Source: Vulcanococcus sp. Clear-D1 (lineage in GTDB: Bacteria > Cyanobacteriota > Cyanobacteriia > PCC-6307 > Cyanobiaceae). Taken from it: a DNA stretch of 64,000 nucleotides. Below, piece after piece: positions 1 through 8,913 of this stretch; the stretch's first letter is position 1; the number at the start of each line of letters is the position of its first letter. Made by a program: the position numbers and the translations under genes. The stretch is taken from contig NZ_JACVZV010000018.1 in assembly GCF_014654725.1 (NCBI RefSeq), positions 124,001 to 188,000 of the forward strand, given 5' to 3'. The notes under the pieces were generated by a model. The model saw only the letters and a list, made by a program, of their open reading frames with translations, did no database searches and was not told where the DNA came from.

Positions 1-1328
1 GGGCGCAGGCCCTGCTGCTCGAGGGCCTCCATGCAGCCCAGCAGGAAGCGGATCACCTCCGGCAGGCCAAAGCGGTGCCGGGCCGCCCACAGCACCTCGA
101 TCTCCAGCGCCGCCTGGGGCATGGGCCCCTGAGATTCACCCGATCGGGGGATGGCAGAGGGAGCCGGTGGTGCCAGCAGGCCCACCAGGCAGAAGCCGCA
201 GTAGTCGCTCTCCGCCTCCCCCTTGAAGCTCAGGTCACACGAGAGGGCCAGCAGGGCGTAGTGACGCTGGCTGCCGTCCTCGCGGGGGAAGGGCGGCCGG
301 ATCCACTGCCGCAGGAAGATGGATCCAGACGCCGGGCTGGGCCGCTGCTGATACAGCGCCGCCCACCAGTAGGCACCGAGGCGAGCTCTGATCTTGAGCA
401 GTTCCGGCAGGGGGAAGCGCTCTGGACACAGCGCTTCGCCCGCCTGTCGCCAATCGGGGATCAGGGTGCAGGTGGGCGGCAGCTTGGGGCGATCGGCCGG
501 CTCTTCGGCGATCGCCGGCAGATCGAGCACGGTCCACTGCTGCGGGGCCTCCCCCAGCTCCTGCTCGTACAACCAGCCGATCACGTCCTGGTGGTCCCAG
601 CGGGTGAGCACGACCACCTGGGCCGAGAGGTTCGGCTGCTCGGTGCCGTCAGGACCCAGCACCGTCGACGGTTCGGCGCGGGTGAGCCACACCGAGCGCA
701 GCCAGTCGATCAGCTTCTGCCGCAGCGCAGGGGATGCTGCATCACCCGGGCCCTTGTAGGGGTCGTCGATGATTCCCAGGCTGTAGCCCTTTCCCGTGAA
801 CGGGCCATCCACACCAGCAGCGATGCAGCCACCCCGCTGCCGCGTCAGCCAGTTCCCCACGGCCGCCGAATCTCTGGCGAGCAGATGGCCCGTCACCCGG
901 TAGAAGTGGCGGGCTTCTCTGGAGTGGGCGTAGGCCAGCTCAGCTGAGTACGAGGCGATCGCCGCAAACAGATGCGGGTAGCGCTGCAGGAAGTAGGCCG
1001 GAAACAGCTTGGAGACCAGGAGCGATTTCCCCAGGCGCGGCGGACAGGTGACGATCAACCGGCTCAGCTGGCCATCGGCCACCTGCTGGAGCAGGTCAAT
1101 CAGCACCTCAGCCCAGCGGTGGAAGCCATAGCGGGGATAGGCCTCAGCGATGAAGCTCCGCAGGCTCAGCGGTTCCGCCTGGATTGGAGTGATGCTGGCC
1201 GGCAGGTGAAGCAGGCCGCCGTCGCCCCAGGGGTCCAGCTCAGGCAACAGCAGGCCGCCCCCCTCGTATGAGGAGGCTTCGGGTTGGAGAACCGTTGGCA
1301 CTGCCGCTGTGGTCGTCACCGTTCTCAT
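1..1328 (-). CDS. terL: terminase large subunit, N-terminal 442 residues (cut by window start)
   Basis: This is the start-proximal part of the gene that is complete at 55775-57421. It holds the ATPase half, with Walker A CPPRLGKS at residues 95-102, and stops at the window edge inside the nuclease half. The ATG at 1326-1328 overlaps the stop of the small-subunit gene by 4 bp (ATGA), indicating translational coupling. See the complete copy for function. Confidence 0.93.
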   Translation of the reverse strand, partial: MRTVTTTAAVPTVLQPEASSYEGGGLLLPELDPWGDGGLLHLPASITPIQAEPLSLRSFIAEAYPRYGFHRWAEVLIDLLQQVADGQLSRLIVTCPPRLGKSLLVSKLFPAYFLQRYPHLFAAIASYSAELAYAHSREARHFYRVTGHLLARDSAAVGNWLTRQRGGCIAAGVDGPFTGKGYSLGIIDDPYKGPGDAASPALRQKLIDWLRSVWLTRAEPSTVLGPDGTEQPNLSAQVVVLTRWDHQDVIGWLYEQELGEAPQQWTVLDLPAIAEEPADRPKLPPTCTLIPDWRQAGEALCPERFPLPELLKIRARLGAYWWAALYQQRPSPASGSIFLRQWIRPPFPREDGSQRHYALLALSCDLSFKGEAESDYCGFCLVGLLAPPAPSAIPRSGESQGPMPQAALEIEVLWAARHRFGLPEVIRFLLGCMEALEQQGLR

Positions 1329-1846
1329 GCCCGGGGCTCCGGCGGCTTGATGGGGGCCCGCAGCAGCCCGCCGATCTCGGCGATCACCCGGAAGGCGCCG
1401 ACGGCGGCATTGAACTGGCCCGCGTCCATCGCCCGCCGGGCGCAGTCGTTGAGGGCAAAGATCTGCTCGGCCTGGTGGCGGCGCCGGTCGGTGATCAGCT
1501 CCTCCACCATTCGCTCGCGGGCGAGGTTGAGGTAGCGGTTGACCGTCTGGGTGTTGTGGATTCCCCAGTTCTCACGAGCATTTTCAATGATCTGCACCAG
1601 AGGTAGGCGCTGAGCCACCCAGAGCTGTGCCTGAGCAATGCGCCGTTCCACCTCCAGCCGCGAGGGCCTGGGAGTGAGTTGAACCGCCACACCCTTGGGG
1701 CGACGCGGTGGATTGGCATGGCCGATTGGCCTGGCCGGATCAGTGGGCTGGTACAGCGGCTGGCCGTTGTCGTCCTCCGCGCTGGCCGCAGCGCGCAGCT
1801 CCTCCACTGGATCAGCGGGAGGCAGGGCGTGGGCACGCTGCGGCAT
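1325..1846 (-). CDS. terS: terminase small subunit-like protein (173 aa)
   Basis: The protein has a proline-rich N-terminal 45 residues followed by a helical domain. One segment (around residues 62-100) resembles a helix-turn-helix of the kind small terminases use to recognise packaging DNA. The C-terminal half is predicted helical (RRHQAEQIFALNDCARRAMD) and ends in a proline-rich tail. Its position, directly upstream of and 4 bp overlapped with the large subunit on the same strand, is the main support. A small terminase would bind the pac or cos site and hand DNA to TerL. No specific TerS family was recognised, so another DNA-binding packaging accessory remains possible. Confidence 0.65.
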   Translation of the reverse strand: MPQRAHALPPADPVEELRAAASAEDDNGQPLYQPTDPARPIGHANPPRRPKGVAVQLTPRPSRLEVERRIAQAQLWVAQRLPLVQIIENARENWGIHNTQTVNRYLNLARERMVEELITDRRRHQAEQIFALNDCARRAMDAGQFNAAVGAFRVIAEIGGLLRAPIKPPEPRA

Positions 1847-1850
1847 CGGC

Positions 1851-2219
1851 TCAGAACGGCTGGTCCTGCGCCTTCGGGGGGCGGATGGTCCAGAAGGGCT
1901 TGCCGCGCTTCTCGGTGGCGCTGCCCTGCTGGATGGCGCTTTCCTTGGCGGACTTGAGCTGCTGCTCGATCTGCTGGACGGCCGCCGGGAACTCGTAGCT
2001 CAGACGGCCAAGGCTGTGGGAGAAGGCCCAGTCGTTGTGGGAGAAGGAGGGGTCCAGCTGGCCGGACGCCATCGCCGCGCTGAGGGCCTCCAGCAGCGGC
2101 TCAAGCTGCTGCTCCAGTTCCTTCTGCTGGGCCTTGATCGCGGTCAGCGCATCCAGCAGGCCATCGATGCCATCGACCGCTGGAGCAGTCGGTTCAACAG
2201 GAGCAGAAGCGGCAGCCAT
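1851..2219 (-). CDS. small coiled-coil protein upstream of terminase (122 aa)
   Basis: Start chosen at the ATG opening MAAASAPVEP, because the longer reading adds 30 residues of unlike composition. Residues from about 20 to 55 are rich in Q, E and L (AIKAQQKELEQQLEPLLEAL) and look like a coiled coil. The C-terminus (KRGKPFWTIRPP) is basic and aromatic. It sits 4 bp from the terminase small-subunit gene on the same strand, so it is probably the first gene of the packaging operon. No family recognised; a packaging cofactor or DNA-binding accessory are possible roles. Confidence 0.6.
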   Translation of the reverse strand: MAAASAPVEPTAPAVDGIDGLLDALTAIKAQQKELEQQLEPLLEALSAAMASGQLDPSFSHNDWAFSHSLGRLSYEFPAAVQQIEQQLKSAKESAIQQGSATEKRGKPFWTIRPPKAQDQPF

Positions 2220-2342
2220 CACCAGGAACAGAGCATCGAGCAGGCCAGCAGGGCATAGCCCAGTGCTCAGCCCACTGTATGGGCTCTGTACTAAGAGCCG
2301 CAATCGCAAGGGCTGTTAGTTCCTAATGGCTCCGTCTGCTGA

Positions 2343-3029
2343 TCAGAAGGGCCTGCGGGCCAGGCAGTAGCGGCTCCAGGCGGCGGCCCAGGCCGCCAGG
2401 CACTGCTCACGGCTGTAGAAGGTGCTGGTGAAGGCTTCTCCGGGTTTGCTCCAGATCGTCTGGCCCCGCTCGTAGTGGTTTCCCTGGGTGGCCTCCAGCA
2501 CCATGTAGCCCCCGAGTTGGGCGGCGGTGGAATAGGGCCGGCCGTGGGCCGAGAGGGTTTTGAGGTCGTAGAGCACCCGCACCGGCTCACCATGGCGCTC
2601 GCTCAGCGCCGGTGAGACATAGGCGCCATCGAAGGCCCCGGCCACGTTGCGGGCCAGACAGCAGGTGAGCCGCTCGCTGGCGATCACCTCCACCTCCTCC
2701 CAGAGCGGCAGCTGCAAAAGCGGCAGGATCCAGTTCCGGTATGGGTGATGGCCCGGCAGTGTCTCGGCTTCCAGCAGGGCATCGCTGGCGCTTTTGCCCA
2801 CCAGGAAGCGGGCCTGGCTGTAGTGCTCCAGGGCCGCATGCACCGTGGTCCCGCGCGGCTCCCAGATCGGTCGCTTGGCCTCGATCGCGCGCTTGGCGGT
2901 TTCGCTCAAGCCATGGGCCAGCACGCCGGTGATCGACACCGGAAACAGGTGATCGCCCAGCCAGTAGCGGTGGGCCGCCTCATCCCGCCAGAGGCCGGGG
3001 ATGGGGTCCAGCCAGGTCGTCGTCAGCAT
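2343..3029 (-). CDS. PD-(D/E)XK nuclease, RecB/Cas4-like (228 aa)
   Basis: The nuclease core is visible: a histidine/glutamate helix (GTTVHAALEHYSQAR), then GAFDGAY (catalytic Asp), then VRVLYDLKT (the D-L-K of the D/E-x-K motif), then a Q-x-x-G-Y helix (AQLGGYM). This order is typical of RecB-type exonucleases in phages and Cas4-like proteins. It probably processes DNA ends during replication or recombination, in keeping with the primase, helicase and Rad52-type genes nearby. The start ATG lies 21 bp from a perfect inverted repeat (3051-3071) that may be an operator. A second reading is at 58436-59122. Confidence 0.75.
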   Translation of the reverse strand: MLTTTWLDPIPGLWRDEAAHRYWLGDHLFPVSITGVLAHGLSETAKRAIEAKRPIWEPRGTTVHAALEHYSQARFLVGKSASDALLEAETLPGHHPYRNWILPLLQLPLWEEVEVIASERLTCCLARNVAGAFDGAYVSPALSERHGEPVRVLYDLKTLSAHGRPYSTAAQLGGYMVLEATQGNHYERGQTIWSKPGEAFTSTFYSREQCLAAWAAAWSRYCLARRPF

Positions 3030-3322
3030 GGCCGTTTCCCCTGCAACGGGCTGTGACGGCAGGCGTCACAGCCGAAATCCTGCGCCAGAGCAGGGGTTGA
3101 GCCGACCCTGTGACGCTGTAACCCTCTTTCTCTAAATAGAAGCATTAGCAAGCAGCAGTGTGTCCTGACGCAGGTGTGCATAGGTGTTGATGTGTGTGTG
3201 TGAGGGTGTCTATCCCCGCCGAAAAGCGTCACAGCGTTACAGCCGCTGTGATCGATTGCGCTGCAGTCGATCTGGGCATAACGGTGGGGTGTTGCGGGGT
3301 GTCATGGCTGTGACGCTGCGCC
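3030..3322. promoter_or_regulatory. gene-less region with five CTGTGACG octamers: operator cluster or origin candidate
   Basis: This 293-bp gap between the nuclease and primase genes contains the octamer CTGTGACG or its complement at 3051-3058, 3064-3071, 3108-3115, 3227-3234 and 3308-3315. The first two form a perfect inverted repeat with a 5-nt loop. A second inverted repeat is TCACAGCG (3229-3236) with CGCTGTGA (3244-3251). Between them lie an AT-richer stretch (3120-3150) and a GT-rich stretch (3170-3210). Repeated octamers plus a melting-prone tract beside a primase gene would fit an iteron-type origin. Binding sites for a phage regulator controlling both minus-strand genes would fit equally well. 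Confidence 0.5.
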
Positions 3323-6046
3323 TCAGAGAACCGCCAGCGGGATCGCCACCGCCCGCGTGACCATGCCGGCGCCGCAGAAGCGCACCGGCCCGCGCCGCTG
3401 AGCACCGGCCAGGCGCAGCAACACCACCGCCCAGCCATGGGCCCAGGCCGACTCCCGCAGGATGTGGGCGATCGGTTCGGCCGTGTTGCTCACCAGCAGA
3501 TGGGGCGGCTCCAGCCGCAATCCCTGGCGGGCCAGGGCTTGAGCAGCCAACTCCGCGCTGATCTCCAGGTCGTGAGCCTGGTGGGCAGCGAGCTCCACCA
3601 GCTCGCCGATGGTGCGGGTGACGCTGCGATCGGCGCACTCCACCCGCAGCGGGTGCTGGAGGATCGTCTGGATGCAGCGCTGCTCATCGCTGAGCTCGGT
3701 GCTCTGGCTGTAGCTCTCCCAGTCGTGGCAGGCGATGCACTGCTCGGCCTCCTCCTGGGTGGGGACCACATCGCTGAGCAGCGACCAGGCCCCGGCCATC
3801 AAGGTGCCGTACTGATCCCCCAGCCGCTGGGAGTCGAAGTGCCGGGCCGCTACCCGGGTGAACACCCCCTCGGCCTGGCGGATCATCGGGATCAAGCCCA
3901 CGGTGCGGGCGATCAGCCGCCGGCCCAGCTCGCTGGAAATGTGGCGATCGAGGTCCCGATCCAGGGATACCCAGTGCATCTCCCGCTCACCCTTGGGCAG
4001 CTCGGCGGGGTTGCGCAGGGTGAGCTGGGCAAAGCGGCTGCGGTCCGCCCCCTGCTTGAGGGCGGTGGCAATCGAGCTGAGCAGGAACATCGAGCGCACC
4101 CGGTAGCGGCTCACCTCCCCGCTCGGGGAGCCCTTGAGCAGGGAGGCCCCGCTTTCGCTGCTGGCCACCCGCGCCAGCGACAGGATTCCCTGCATCCGCT
4201 GTTGATCCGGCCGCTCATTGCTCTCGGCCTCGTCGAACACCACCGGCACGGCGTCGGAGCAGATCGACTGGCGCAGCGCCGCTTCTGTTGTCGAGCCGCT
4301 CACCAGCAGCGCGAAGTCACCCAGCAGGGGGGTGATGTAGCGATCGAGGATCGCGCTCTTCCCCGAGCCCGCACCGCCGGTGAGCCACACATGGGGCCGC
4401 CAGCGCAGCGAACCGCAGATCGGGCCGAGCACCACCCAGCCCACCAGCAGGGTGCCCGAGGCGGGCACATCCCAGTGGAAGCGGTTGGCGATGCTCACGA
4501 TCACCGCCGCCTCCTGTACCGACAGCGGTTCCACATCGCCCGGCCCATCGAGGCGCGGCATGCGCTGGTAGACGTAGCGCGAGCGAAAAGGCGTGGTGAT
4601 CAGGTGCTCCCCCTCGGGGGTGACGAGCCGATCGCCCAGGTGCAGCAGGGGCCGGCTGTCATCCCACCAGGCCCCGCGGCCGCGGATGCGATCGGGGGTG
4701 AATAGCCCTGCGGCGATCGAGCGCTCGTAGAGGTCGCTGGCCGCCGCCGACCAGTTCACGCCGGTGCGGCTGGGGTAGAGGGTCTCCCAGTGGGCCAGGG
4801 GCGCCAGGGCCACCAGATGGGTGGCGGTGTGGGCTGAGCGGCTCAACCGCAGCACCTGCCCGGTGCGGCCGGAGCGGTAGTAGCTGGCTTCGCCGTCGTA
4901 GCCGAGGCACTGGAACGGCGCCCCGCCACCGCCACCTGCCGGTGACTCAGCGGAGGTGGGCTCCTGCCGATCAGCTTCTGCGTCCTGGTTCGAGGCCCCT
5001 TGTGCTGCCGGTAGGGGCTGCAGCCACTGCTGCAGCTGCTCGGCCGCTTCCGCTGGGCTCCAGTCGGCATCGGCCAGATCCCAGCCCTGCGGCAGATCGG
5101 GCGGTGGCTCCACCAGCTGCACACTGCAGCCCTGCTCGCGCAACAGAGAGGCCAGCCGTGGCATCGCCTTGCGGCCCGGTGCGTCGGCATCGGGCCAGAG
5201 CGTCACCGTCCGCCCCGCCAGCCCCAGTGGGGCCAGCGGTTGCCAGTCGGCCTTGCCGATCGCATTGGTGCCGTTGGCCCAGCTGATCACCACGTGATCG
5301 GGAAACAGCAGCGCAGCTGCATCGGCCGTGCCCTCCCCCTCCACCACCAACACCGGTGCGTCTGGGCGTTGGGCCAACCCCGGCAGGCCGTAGAGGGGTC
5401 GGGGGGCTGGCCACTCGCAGGAGAAGGGATCGCGGCGGCTGGGTCGGTGCCAGCCACCATCGAGCCAGACCCGATGCAGAAAGCCCTTGCGGCCGCTGCG
5501 GCCAGGGCAGAGCCGCTGGATCCAGAACAGCGGGTTCCCCGCCGCATCGCGGTAGCACCACTGGGCGATCGCACCCCGCTCCAGCTCTGGCGGCGCGGCG
5601 TCAGCAGGCGGCACCTCGGGTTGGCGCCAGGGCCGACTGGCGTGGCCGGGGAGTCCTGTGGCCGCAGGGGTGGCCGGTGGGGCAGGGAGCTTGCCGCCGG
5701 AACCGTTGCCGGTGCTCACCGGCTGGGGCCGATGCCGCTCGGTCCCGGCTGGATCCAGGCCCAGGTAGCGCTCCACTTCTTCGCAGGCCTGGCGGAAGCT
5801 CCAGCGGCGCACCCGCATCAGCAGGTCAATCCCGGTCCCCCCACCCCCCAGGTGGTCTTTGCCACCGCACTGGTTGCAGAACCAGGAGCCGTTCCCGTCC
5901 CGGTCGTCAAAGCGGTAGCGGTCCCGCCCGCCGCAGGCAGGGCAGGGCTGGTGGCGGTTGCTGAGCTGCTCGACAGGCAGTCCAGCAAGCGCCTTGAGGA
6001 TTTCCTTCCAGCGGCCATTGGCCGCGGTCATCACGTCGGTTGCCAT
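3323..6046 (-). CDS. replicative primase-helicase: zinc finger, TOPRIM, C-terminal P-loop ATPase (907 aa)
   Basis: Domains in order: a CHC2-like zinc finger (C35, C38, C57, C60); a linker; a TOPRIM fold with the catalytic glutamate in VVEGEGTADAA (E236) and the acidic pair in WPDADAPG (D286, D288); a low-complexity linker near 340-375; and a DUF927-like ATPase with Walker A GGAGSGKS at 557-564 and an acidic Walker B-like VVFDEAESN. The combination matches single-polypeptide primase/helicases of phages, satellites and plasmids, which prime and unwind DNA at the element's own origin. It lies next to the repeat region 3030-3322. No DNA polymerase is encoded, so synthesis must rely on the host enzyme. 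Confidence 0.85.
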   Translation of the reverse strand: MATDVMTAANGRWKEILKALAGLPVEQLSNRHQPCPACGGRDRYRFDDRDGNGSWFCNQCGGKDHLGGGGTGIDLLMRVRRWSFRQACEEVERYLGLDPAGTERHRPQPVSTGNGSGGKLPAPPATPAATGLPGHASRPWRQPEVPPADAAPPELERGAIAQWCYRDAAGNPLFWIQRLCPGRSGRKGFLHRVWLDGGWHRPSRRDPFSCEWPAPRPLYGLPGLAQRPDAPVLVVEGEGTADAAALLFPDHVVISWANGTNAIGKADWQPLAPLGLAGRTVTLWPDADAPGRKAMPRLASLLREQGCSVQLVEPPPDLPQGWDLADADWSPAEAAEQLQQWLQPLPAAQGASNQDAEADRQEPTSAESPAGGGGGAPFQCLGYDGEASYYRSGRTGQVLRLSRSAHTATHLVALAPLAHWETLYPSRTGVNWSAAASDLYERSIAAGLFTPDRIRGRGAWWDDSRPLLHLGDRLVTPEGEHLITTPFRSRYVYQRMPRLDGPGDVEPLSVQEAAVIVSIANRFHWDVPASGTLLVGWVVLGPICGSLRWRPHVWLTGGAGSGKSAILDRYITPLLGDFALLVSGSTTEAALRQSICSDAVPVVFDEAESNERPDQQRMQGILSLARVASSESGASLLKGSPSGEVSRYRVRSMFLLSSIATALKQGADRSRFAQLTLRNPAELPKGEREMHWVSLDRDLDRHISSELGRRLIARTVGLIPMIRQAEGVFTRVAARHFDSQRLGDQYGTLMAGAWSLLSDVVPTQEEAEQCIACHDWESYSQSTELSDEQRCIQTILQHPLRVECADRSVTRTIGELVELAAHQAHDLEISAELAAQALARQGLRLEPPHLLVSNTAEPIAHILRESAWAHGWAVVLLRLAGAQRRGPVRFCGAGMVTRAVAIPLAVL

Positions 6047-6061
6047 GGGTGTCGCTACGGA

Positions 6062-6256
6062 TCAACGACGCTCAGCGGCTGCCGCCAACACAGGCCCAGG
6101 CAGGGCAAGGCCGGCCTGTTCTGCCGCGATCGCCGCGTCGATCACCTGGCGCAGCACCGCCGAGCGACTGAGGGTGCCATGCAAGCGGCGCTGGTCAAGC
6201 CAAGCCAGCTGCGCCTCGGTGATGGAGACGCTCAGAGGCGGCGCAAAGGAAGCCAT
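6062..6256 (-). CDS. small ribbon-helix-helix-like protein (64 aa)
   Basis: Start taken at the ATG opening MASFAPPLSVSITEAQ. The segment SVSITEAQLAWLDQRRLHG followed by SRSAVLRQVIDAAI has the strand-helix-helix pattern of small phage RHH regulators. It ends 15 bp before the primase start on the same strand and faces the helicase gene across a 103-bp divergent gap. It could therefore be an autoregulator of the replication genes. Assignment rests on the hydrophobic pattern only. Confidence 0.6.
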   Translation of the reverse strand: MASFAPPLSVSITEAQLAWLDQRRLHGTLSRSAVLRQVIDAAIAAEQAGLALPGPVLAAAAERR

Positions 6257-6359
6257 GTATGCCTGGAGTTCTGAGCACAGCCTAAGCACACCCGGCAGGG
6301 CTTGATAAGTTGAACATTGCTGAGGCGTCTGACTCAGTGCAAAGCCTGTCGTCACGCCC

Positions 6360-7787
6360 ATGGCCCCGATCGCTCTGCGCGACTACCAGCAGCGGCTGCT
6401 GGATGATCTCCGCGCTGCCCTCAAGGTTCACCAGCGGGTTTGCGCCGTCATGCCCACCGGTGCGGGCAAGGGTCAGACCATCGGCGCGATCGTTCAGGGC
6501 GCCGCCAGCAAGGGCCGGCGGGTGCTGGTGCTCGCCCACCGGGCCGAGCTGATCGAGCAGCTCACCGGCACCGTGCGGGCCTGGGGGCTGGAGCCCGATG
6601 TGATCGCTCCTGGCCACATGCTGCAGGGCCAGCAGGTCGCCGTGGGCTCGGTGCAGACCGTGGCCCGGCGGCTGGGGCAGCTGCCCCAGCCGGATCTGAT
6701 CATTCAGGACGAGGCCCACCACCTGGTCGCCGGCAACGTCTGGGGCCGGATCATCGAGGCCTGGCCTTATGCCCACCTGATCGGCAAGACCGCTACCCCC
6801 GAACGCCTTGATGGCAAGGGGTTGGGCGTGGAGGCCGGCGGCTATTTCGAGGCCCTGGTGCTGGGGCCCTCAGCGGTCTGGCTGGTCGAACAGGGCTGGC
6901 TGGCCAGGCCCAAGGTGTTCTCCTGGCCAGGGGCCAGGAACAGCAAACTGCGACGTCGCATGGGCGAGTTCGACCTGGAGGAGGCGGCACGCGCCTTCGG
7001 GGAACGGGCCGCCATTGGTGATGCGGTGTCGCACTACCGACGCCGACTGCACCCGGGCACCGCCATCTGCTTTTGCTGCACGATCGAACACGCCGAGCAG
7101 ATGGCCGGAGCCTTCCGCGCTGCGGGAATCCGGGCCGCGGCGGTGAGTGGCGGCACGCCGGCCGAGGAGCGCAAACGCCTGATCGCAGGACTGGGCACTG
7201 GGGAGGTGGAGGTGCTAACCAGCTGCATGATCATTTCTGAGGGCACCGACATCCCCTCGGTGGGCGGCGCGATCCTGATGCGCCCCACCGCTTCCCTGAG
7301 CCTCTATCTGCAGATGGTCGGCCGGGCCCTGCGTCCCGCACTTGGGAAGCAGGAAGCGGTGATCCTCGATCACGTCGGCAACGCCCATCGCCACGGCCTG
7401 CCCACCGATGAGCGCGAGTGGAAACTGGCCGGTCGGCGCCGGCGTGAGGGTGTCTCGATCCCGATCAAGGACTGCCCCGTCTGCTTCTGCAGCTGCTCCA
7501 GCGCGACACAGGTCTGCCCGGACTGCGGCCATCTGTTTCTGGCCGAGGAACGCGATGAGCAGCGCCGTCGGCTCCAGCAGGTTGAGGGTGAACTGGTGGA
7601 AGTCACGGGCGCAGCCCGCCACCGGCCTAAGCCCAACCAGCAGCAACGGTCGCGGCGCACGCACCCGGCCGCAGGCTGTCGCACCTTCGAGCAGCTGCTG
7701 CAACGCGAGCAGGATCGGGGCTACAAGCCAGGCTGGGCCAGGCACGTCTGGGCAGCCAGGCAAAAAGGTGGAGGAGCGAACCTCTAA
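6360..7787 (+). CDS. DEAD/DEAH-box superfamily 2 helicase, type III res-like (475 aa)
   Basis: SF2 motifs are clear: motif Q region RDYQQRLLDDL, Walker A PTGAGKG (32-38), motif Ia VLAHRAELIEQL, motif II DEAH (117-120), motif III KTATPERLDG, and motif VI QMVGRALRP. A cysteine cluster near residues 372-395 (CPVCFC...CPDCGH) looks like a zinc ribbon. The family includes UvsW-like and plasmid helicases that remodel forks and recombination intermediates. It is divergent from the primase block, separated by 103 bp, and its last 4 bp overlap the convergent exported-protein gene. It probably works with the primase, nuclease and Rad52-type protein. Confidence 0.85.
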   Translation: MAPIALRDYQQRLLDDLRAALKVHQRVCAVMPTGAGKGQTIGAIVQGAASKGRRVLVLAHRAELIEQLTGTVRAWGLEPDVIAPGHMLQGQQVAVGSVQTVARRLGQLPQPDLIIQDEAHHLVAGNVWGRIIEAWPYAHLIGKTATPERLDGKGLGVEAGGYFEALVLGPSAVWLVEQGWLARPKVFSWPGARNSKLRRRMGEFDLEEAARAFGERAAIGDAVSHYRRRLHPGTAICFCCTIEHAEQMAGAFRAAGIRAAAVSGGTPAEERKRLIAGLGTGEVEVLTSCMIISEGTDIPSVGGAILMRPTASLSLYLQMVGRALRPALGKQEAVILDHVGNAHRHGLPTDEREWKLAGRRRREGVSIPIKDCPVCFCSCSSATQVCPDCGHLFLAEERDEQRRRLQQVEGELVEVTGAARHRPKPNQQQRSRRTHPAAGCRTFEQLLQREQDRGYKPGWARHVWAARQKGGGANL

Positions 7788-8311
7788 GTGCAGCCGATTT
7801 CACCCCAGATGTAGAACGATCTACCTTGCGAGGGGTAAACGCAGCGGTCTTGCACCAGATTGGAGTCGCCGCCTACTGACCAACCCACTCCCCATTCCCA
7901 CATGTAGAAGACCACACTCCCTACATCGGGGCAGGCGGAGAGGACTTGCTCTGTGTATTTCTTGGTGAGCTGTGGGCTGCTCGTGAGTGCCTGGTTTGCG
8001 TTGTGCGCCTGCTGAGTAGCCTGCAGCCCTCGCGACCACTGCGTGTTGAGGTTGAAGACGATCCGCTGCTGCTTCTCTGGTATGGGCGAGGCTGCAGCGG
8101 GACTTTCTGACGCTGGTGAATAGATCTGCACATCTTGCAGATCCCCGCCCAGCCTGTTTTCAATGTCGCTGTGTACTTGATGAATGGCATTGAGGCAGCG
8201 AGGGTCCTTGATGCTTTCGTAGGCGGAAGCTCTGCCGTTCGCAAAAGCTGATCTGCCGGCCAGGGACGCCATGGTCAAAGCAAGCGTGACAAAAGAGATG
8301 AGCGCTTTCAT
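7784..8311 (-). CDS. predicted exported protein, paralogue of upstream gene (175 aa)
   Basis: Start set at MKALISFVTLALTMASLAG, a good Sec signal peptide ending near SAFANG. The mature part has a conserved C-terminal block, VLSACPDVGSVVFYMWEWG, closely similar to ILEACPDIGLVSFNHWHEG in the upstream gene, followed by aromatic-rich sequence. The start overlaps the stop of that gene by 4 bp (ATGA), so the two are co-translated. Function unknown. As an exported product on a phage-like element it could alter the envelope of a lysogen, for example by superinfection exclusion. Confidence 0.7.
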   Translation of the reverse strand: MKALISFVTLALTMASLAGRSAFANGRASAYESIKDPRCLNAIHQVHSDIENRLGGDLQDVQIYSPASESPAAASPIPEKQQRIVFNLNTQWSRGLQATQQAHNANQALTSSPQLTKKYTEQVLSACPDVGSVVFYMWEWGVGWSVGGDSNLVQDRCVYPSQGRSFYIWGEIGCT

Positions 8312-8913
8312 GGTGAGAAGTAGTACCCCCATTCGTATTGCATGACATTCGTGCCGTCCTCTCCAGGGACTAGGCGTGTATGCGGGCCATCTCCGAGGTC
8401 TACCCATCGAAAGGTGCGAGCCGTGCCATCAGGGAAAAAGCCAACTGGGACCCCGCCCTCATGCCAGTGATTGAAGCTCACCAGGCCAATGTCTGGACAT
8501 GCTTCCAAGATCCGTGCGCCAAGAGCGGATAGGTAAACTGGAGAGGAGAGAAGGCCCTGGTAAAGCTTGCCGGAGTCCCCAGATAAATTGATGTCCAGCT
8601 GCTGCGGTCTTCCTGGAGGCGCACCGTAGTAATACTTGCGGATGGAGGTGCTATCCAGTGTGATTGTTGGATACACCATCCGCGCGATGCGAGTGCCGGC
8701 ATTGGCTCGATAGGGAGAGAAGAAGCCTCTCGATCTGAGCTCGGATTGGACTGATGATTGTGCTTCTGTACAAGTCGCCGTTGTGCTCTTCAATCTGGTG
8801 AAGTGAAGTGACTGTGCGAGGGCGCTGCTACTCAAGCCCTGCAAGGTCTGCCAGGTCAGGATCAGGGCCGTCAGTGGACGGAAAAAGGTATGGCCAATCA
8901 ATGGCGGGTGCAT
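8308..8913 (-). CDS. predicted exported protein, first of the paralogous pair (201 aa)
   Basis: Start chosen at MHPPLIGHTFFRPL, which gives a signal-like hydrophobic stretch (LTALILTWQTL) ending in ALAQS. The mature domain contains a pair of cysteines (ATCTEAQ, EACPDIG) and the block ILEACPDIGLVSF shared with its neighbour. GC is visibly lower than in the replication genes. No family recognised. Duplication followed by divergence is the simplest origin of the pair. They form a two-gene unit convergent with the helicase gene. Confidence 0.65.
   Translation of the reverse strand: MHPPLIGHTFFRPLTALILTWQTLQGLSSSALAQSLHFTRLKSTTATCTEAQSSVQSELRSRGFFSPYRANAGTRIARMVYPTITLDSTSIRKYYYGAPPGRPQQLDINLSGDSGKLYQGLLSSPVYLSALGARILEACPDIGLVSFNHWHEGGVPVGFFPDGTARTFRWVDLGDGPHTRLVPGEDGTNVMQYEWGYYFSP

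Larger units (their letters stand above)
1..7907. repeat. first copy of the 7,907-bp terminal overlap (circle closure)
   Basis: Every stretch I compared in this segment recurs at 56094-64000 with a constant offset of 56,093 and the same gene boundaries. The repeat has no flanking target duplication and begins and ends inside genes (terminase and an exported protein). This is what a circular 56,093-bp sequence looks like when read past its origin. A real tandem duplication would need the same breakpoints as the window ends. Confidence 0.95.

Noticed and set aside
3437-4705. 422-codon plus-strand frame inside the primase gene
   Set aside because: Antisense to a gene with zinc, TOPRIM and P-loop motifs; reading is H/G/A-rich without structure.
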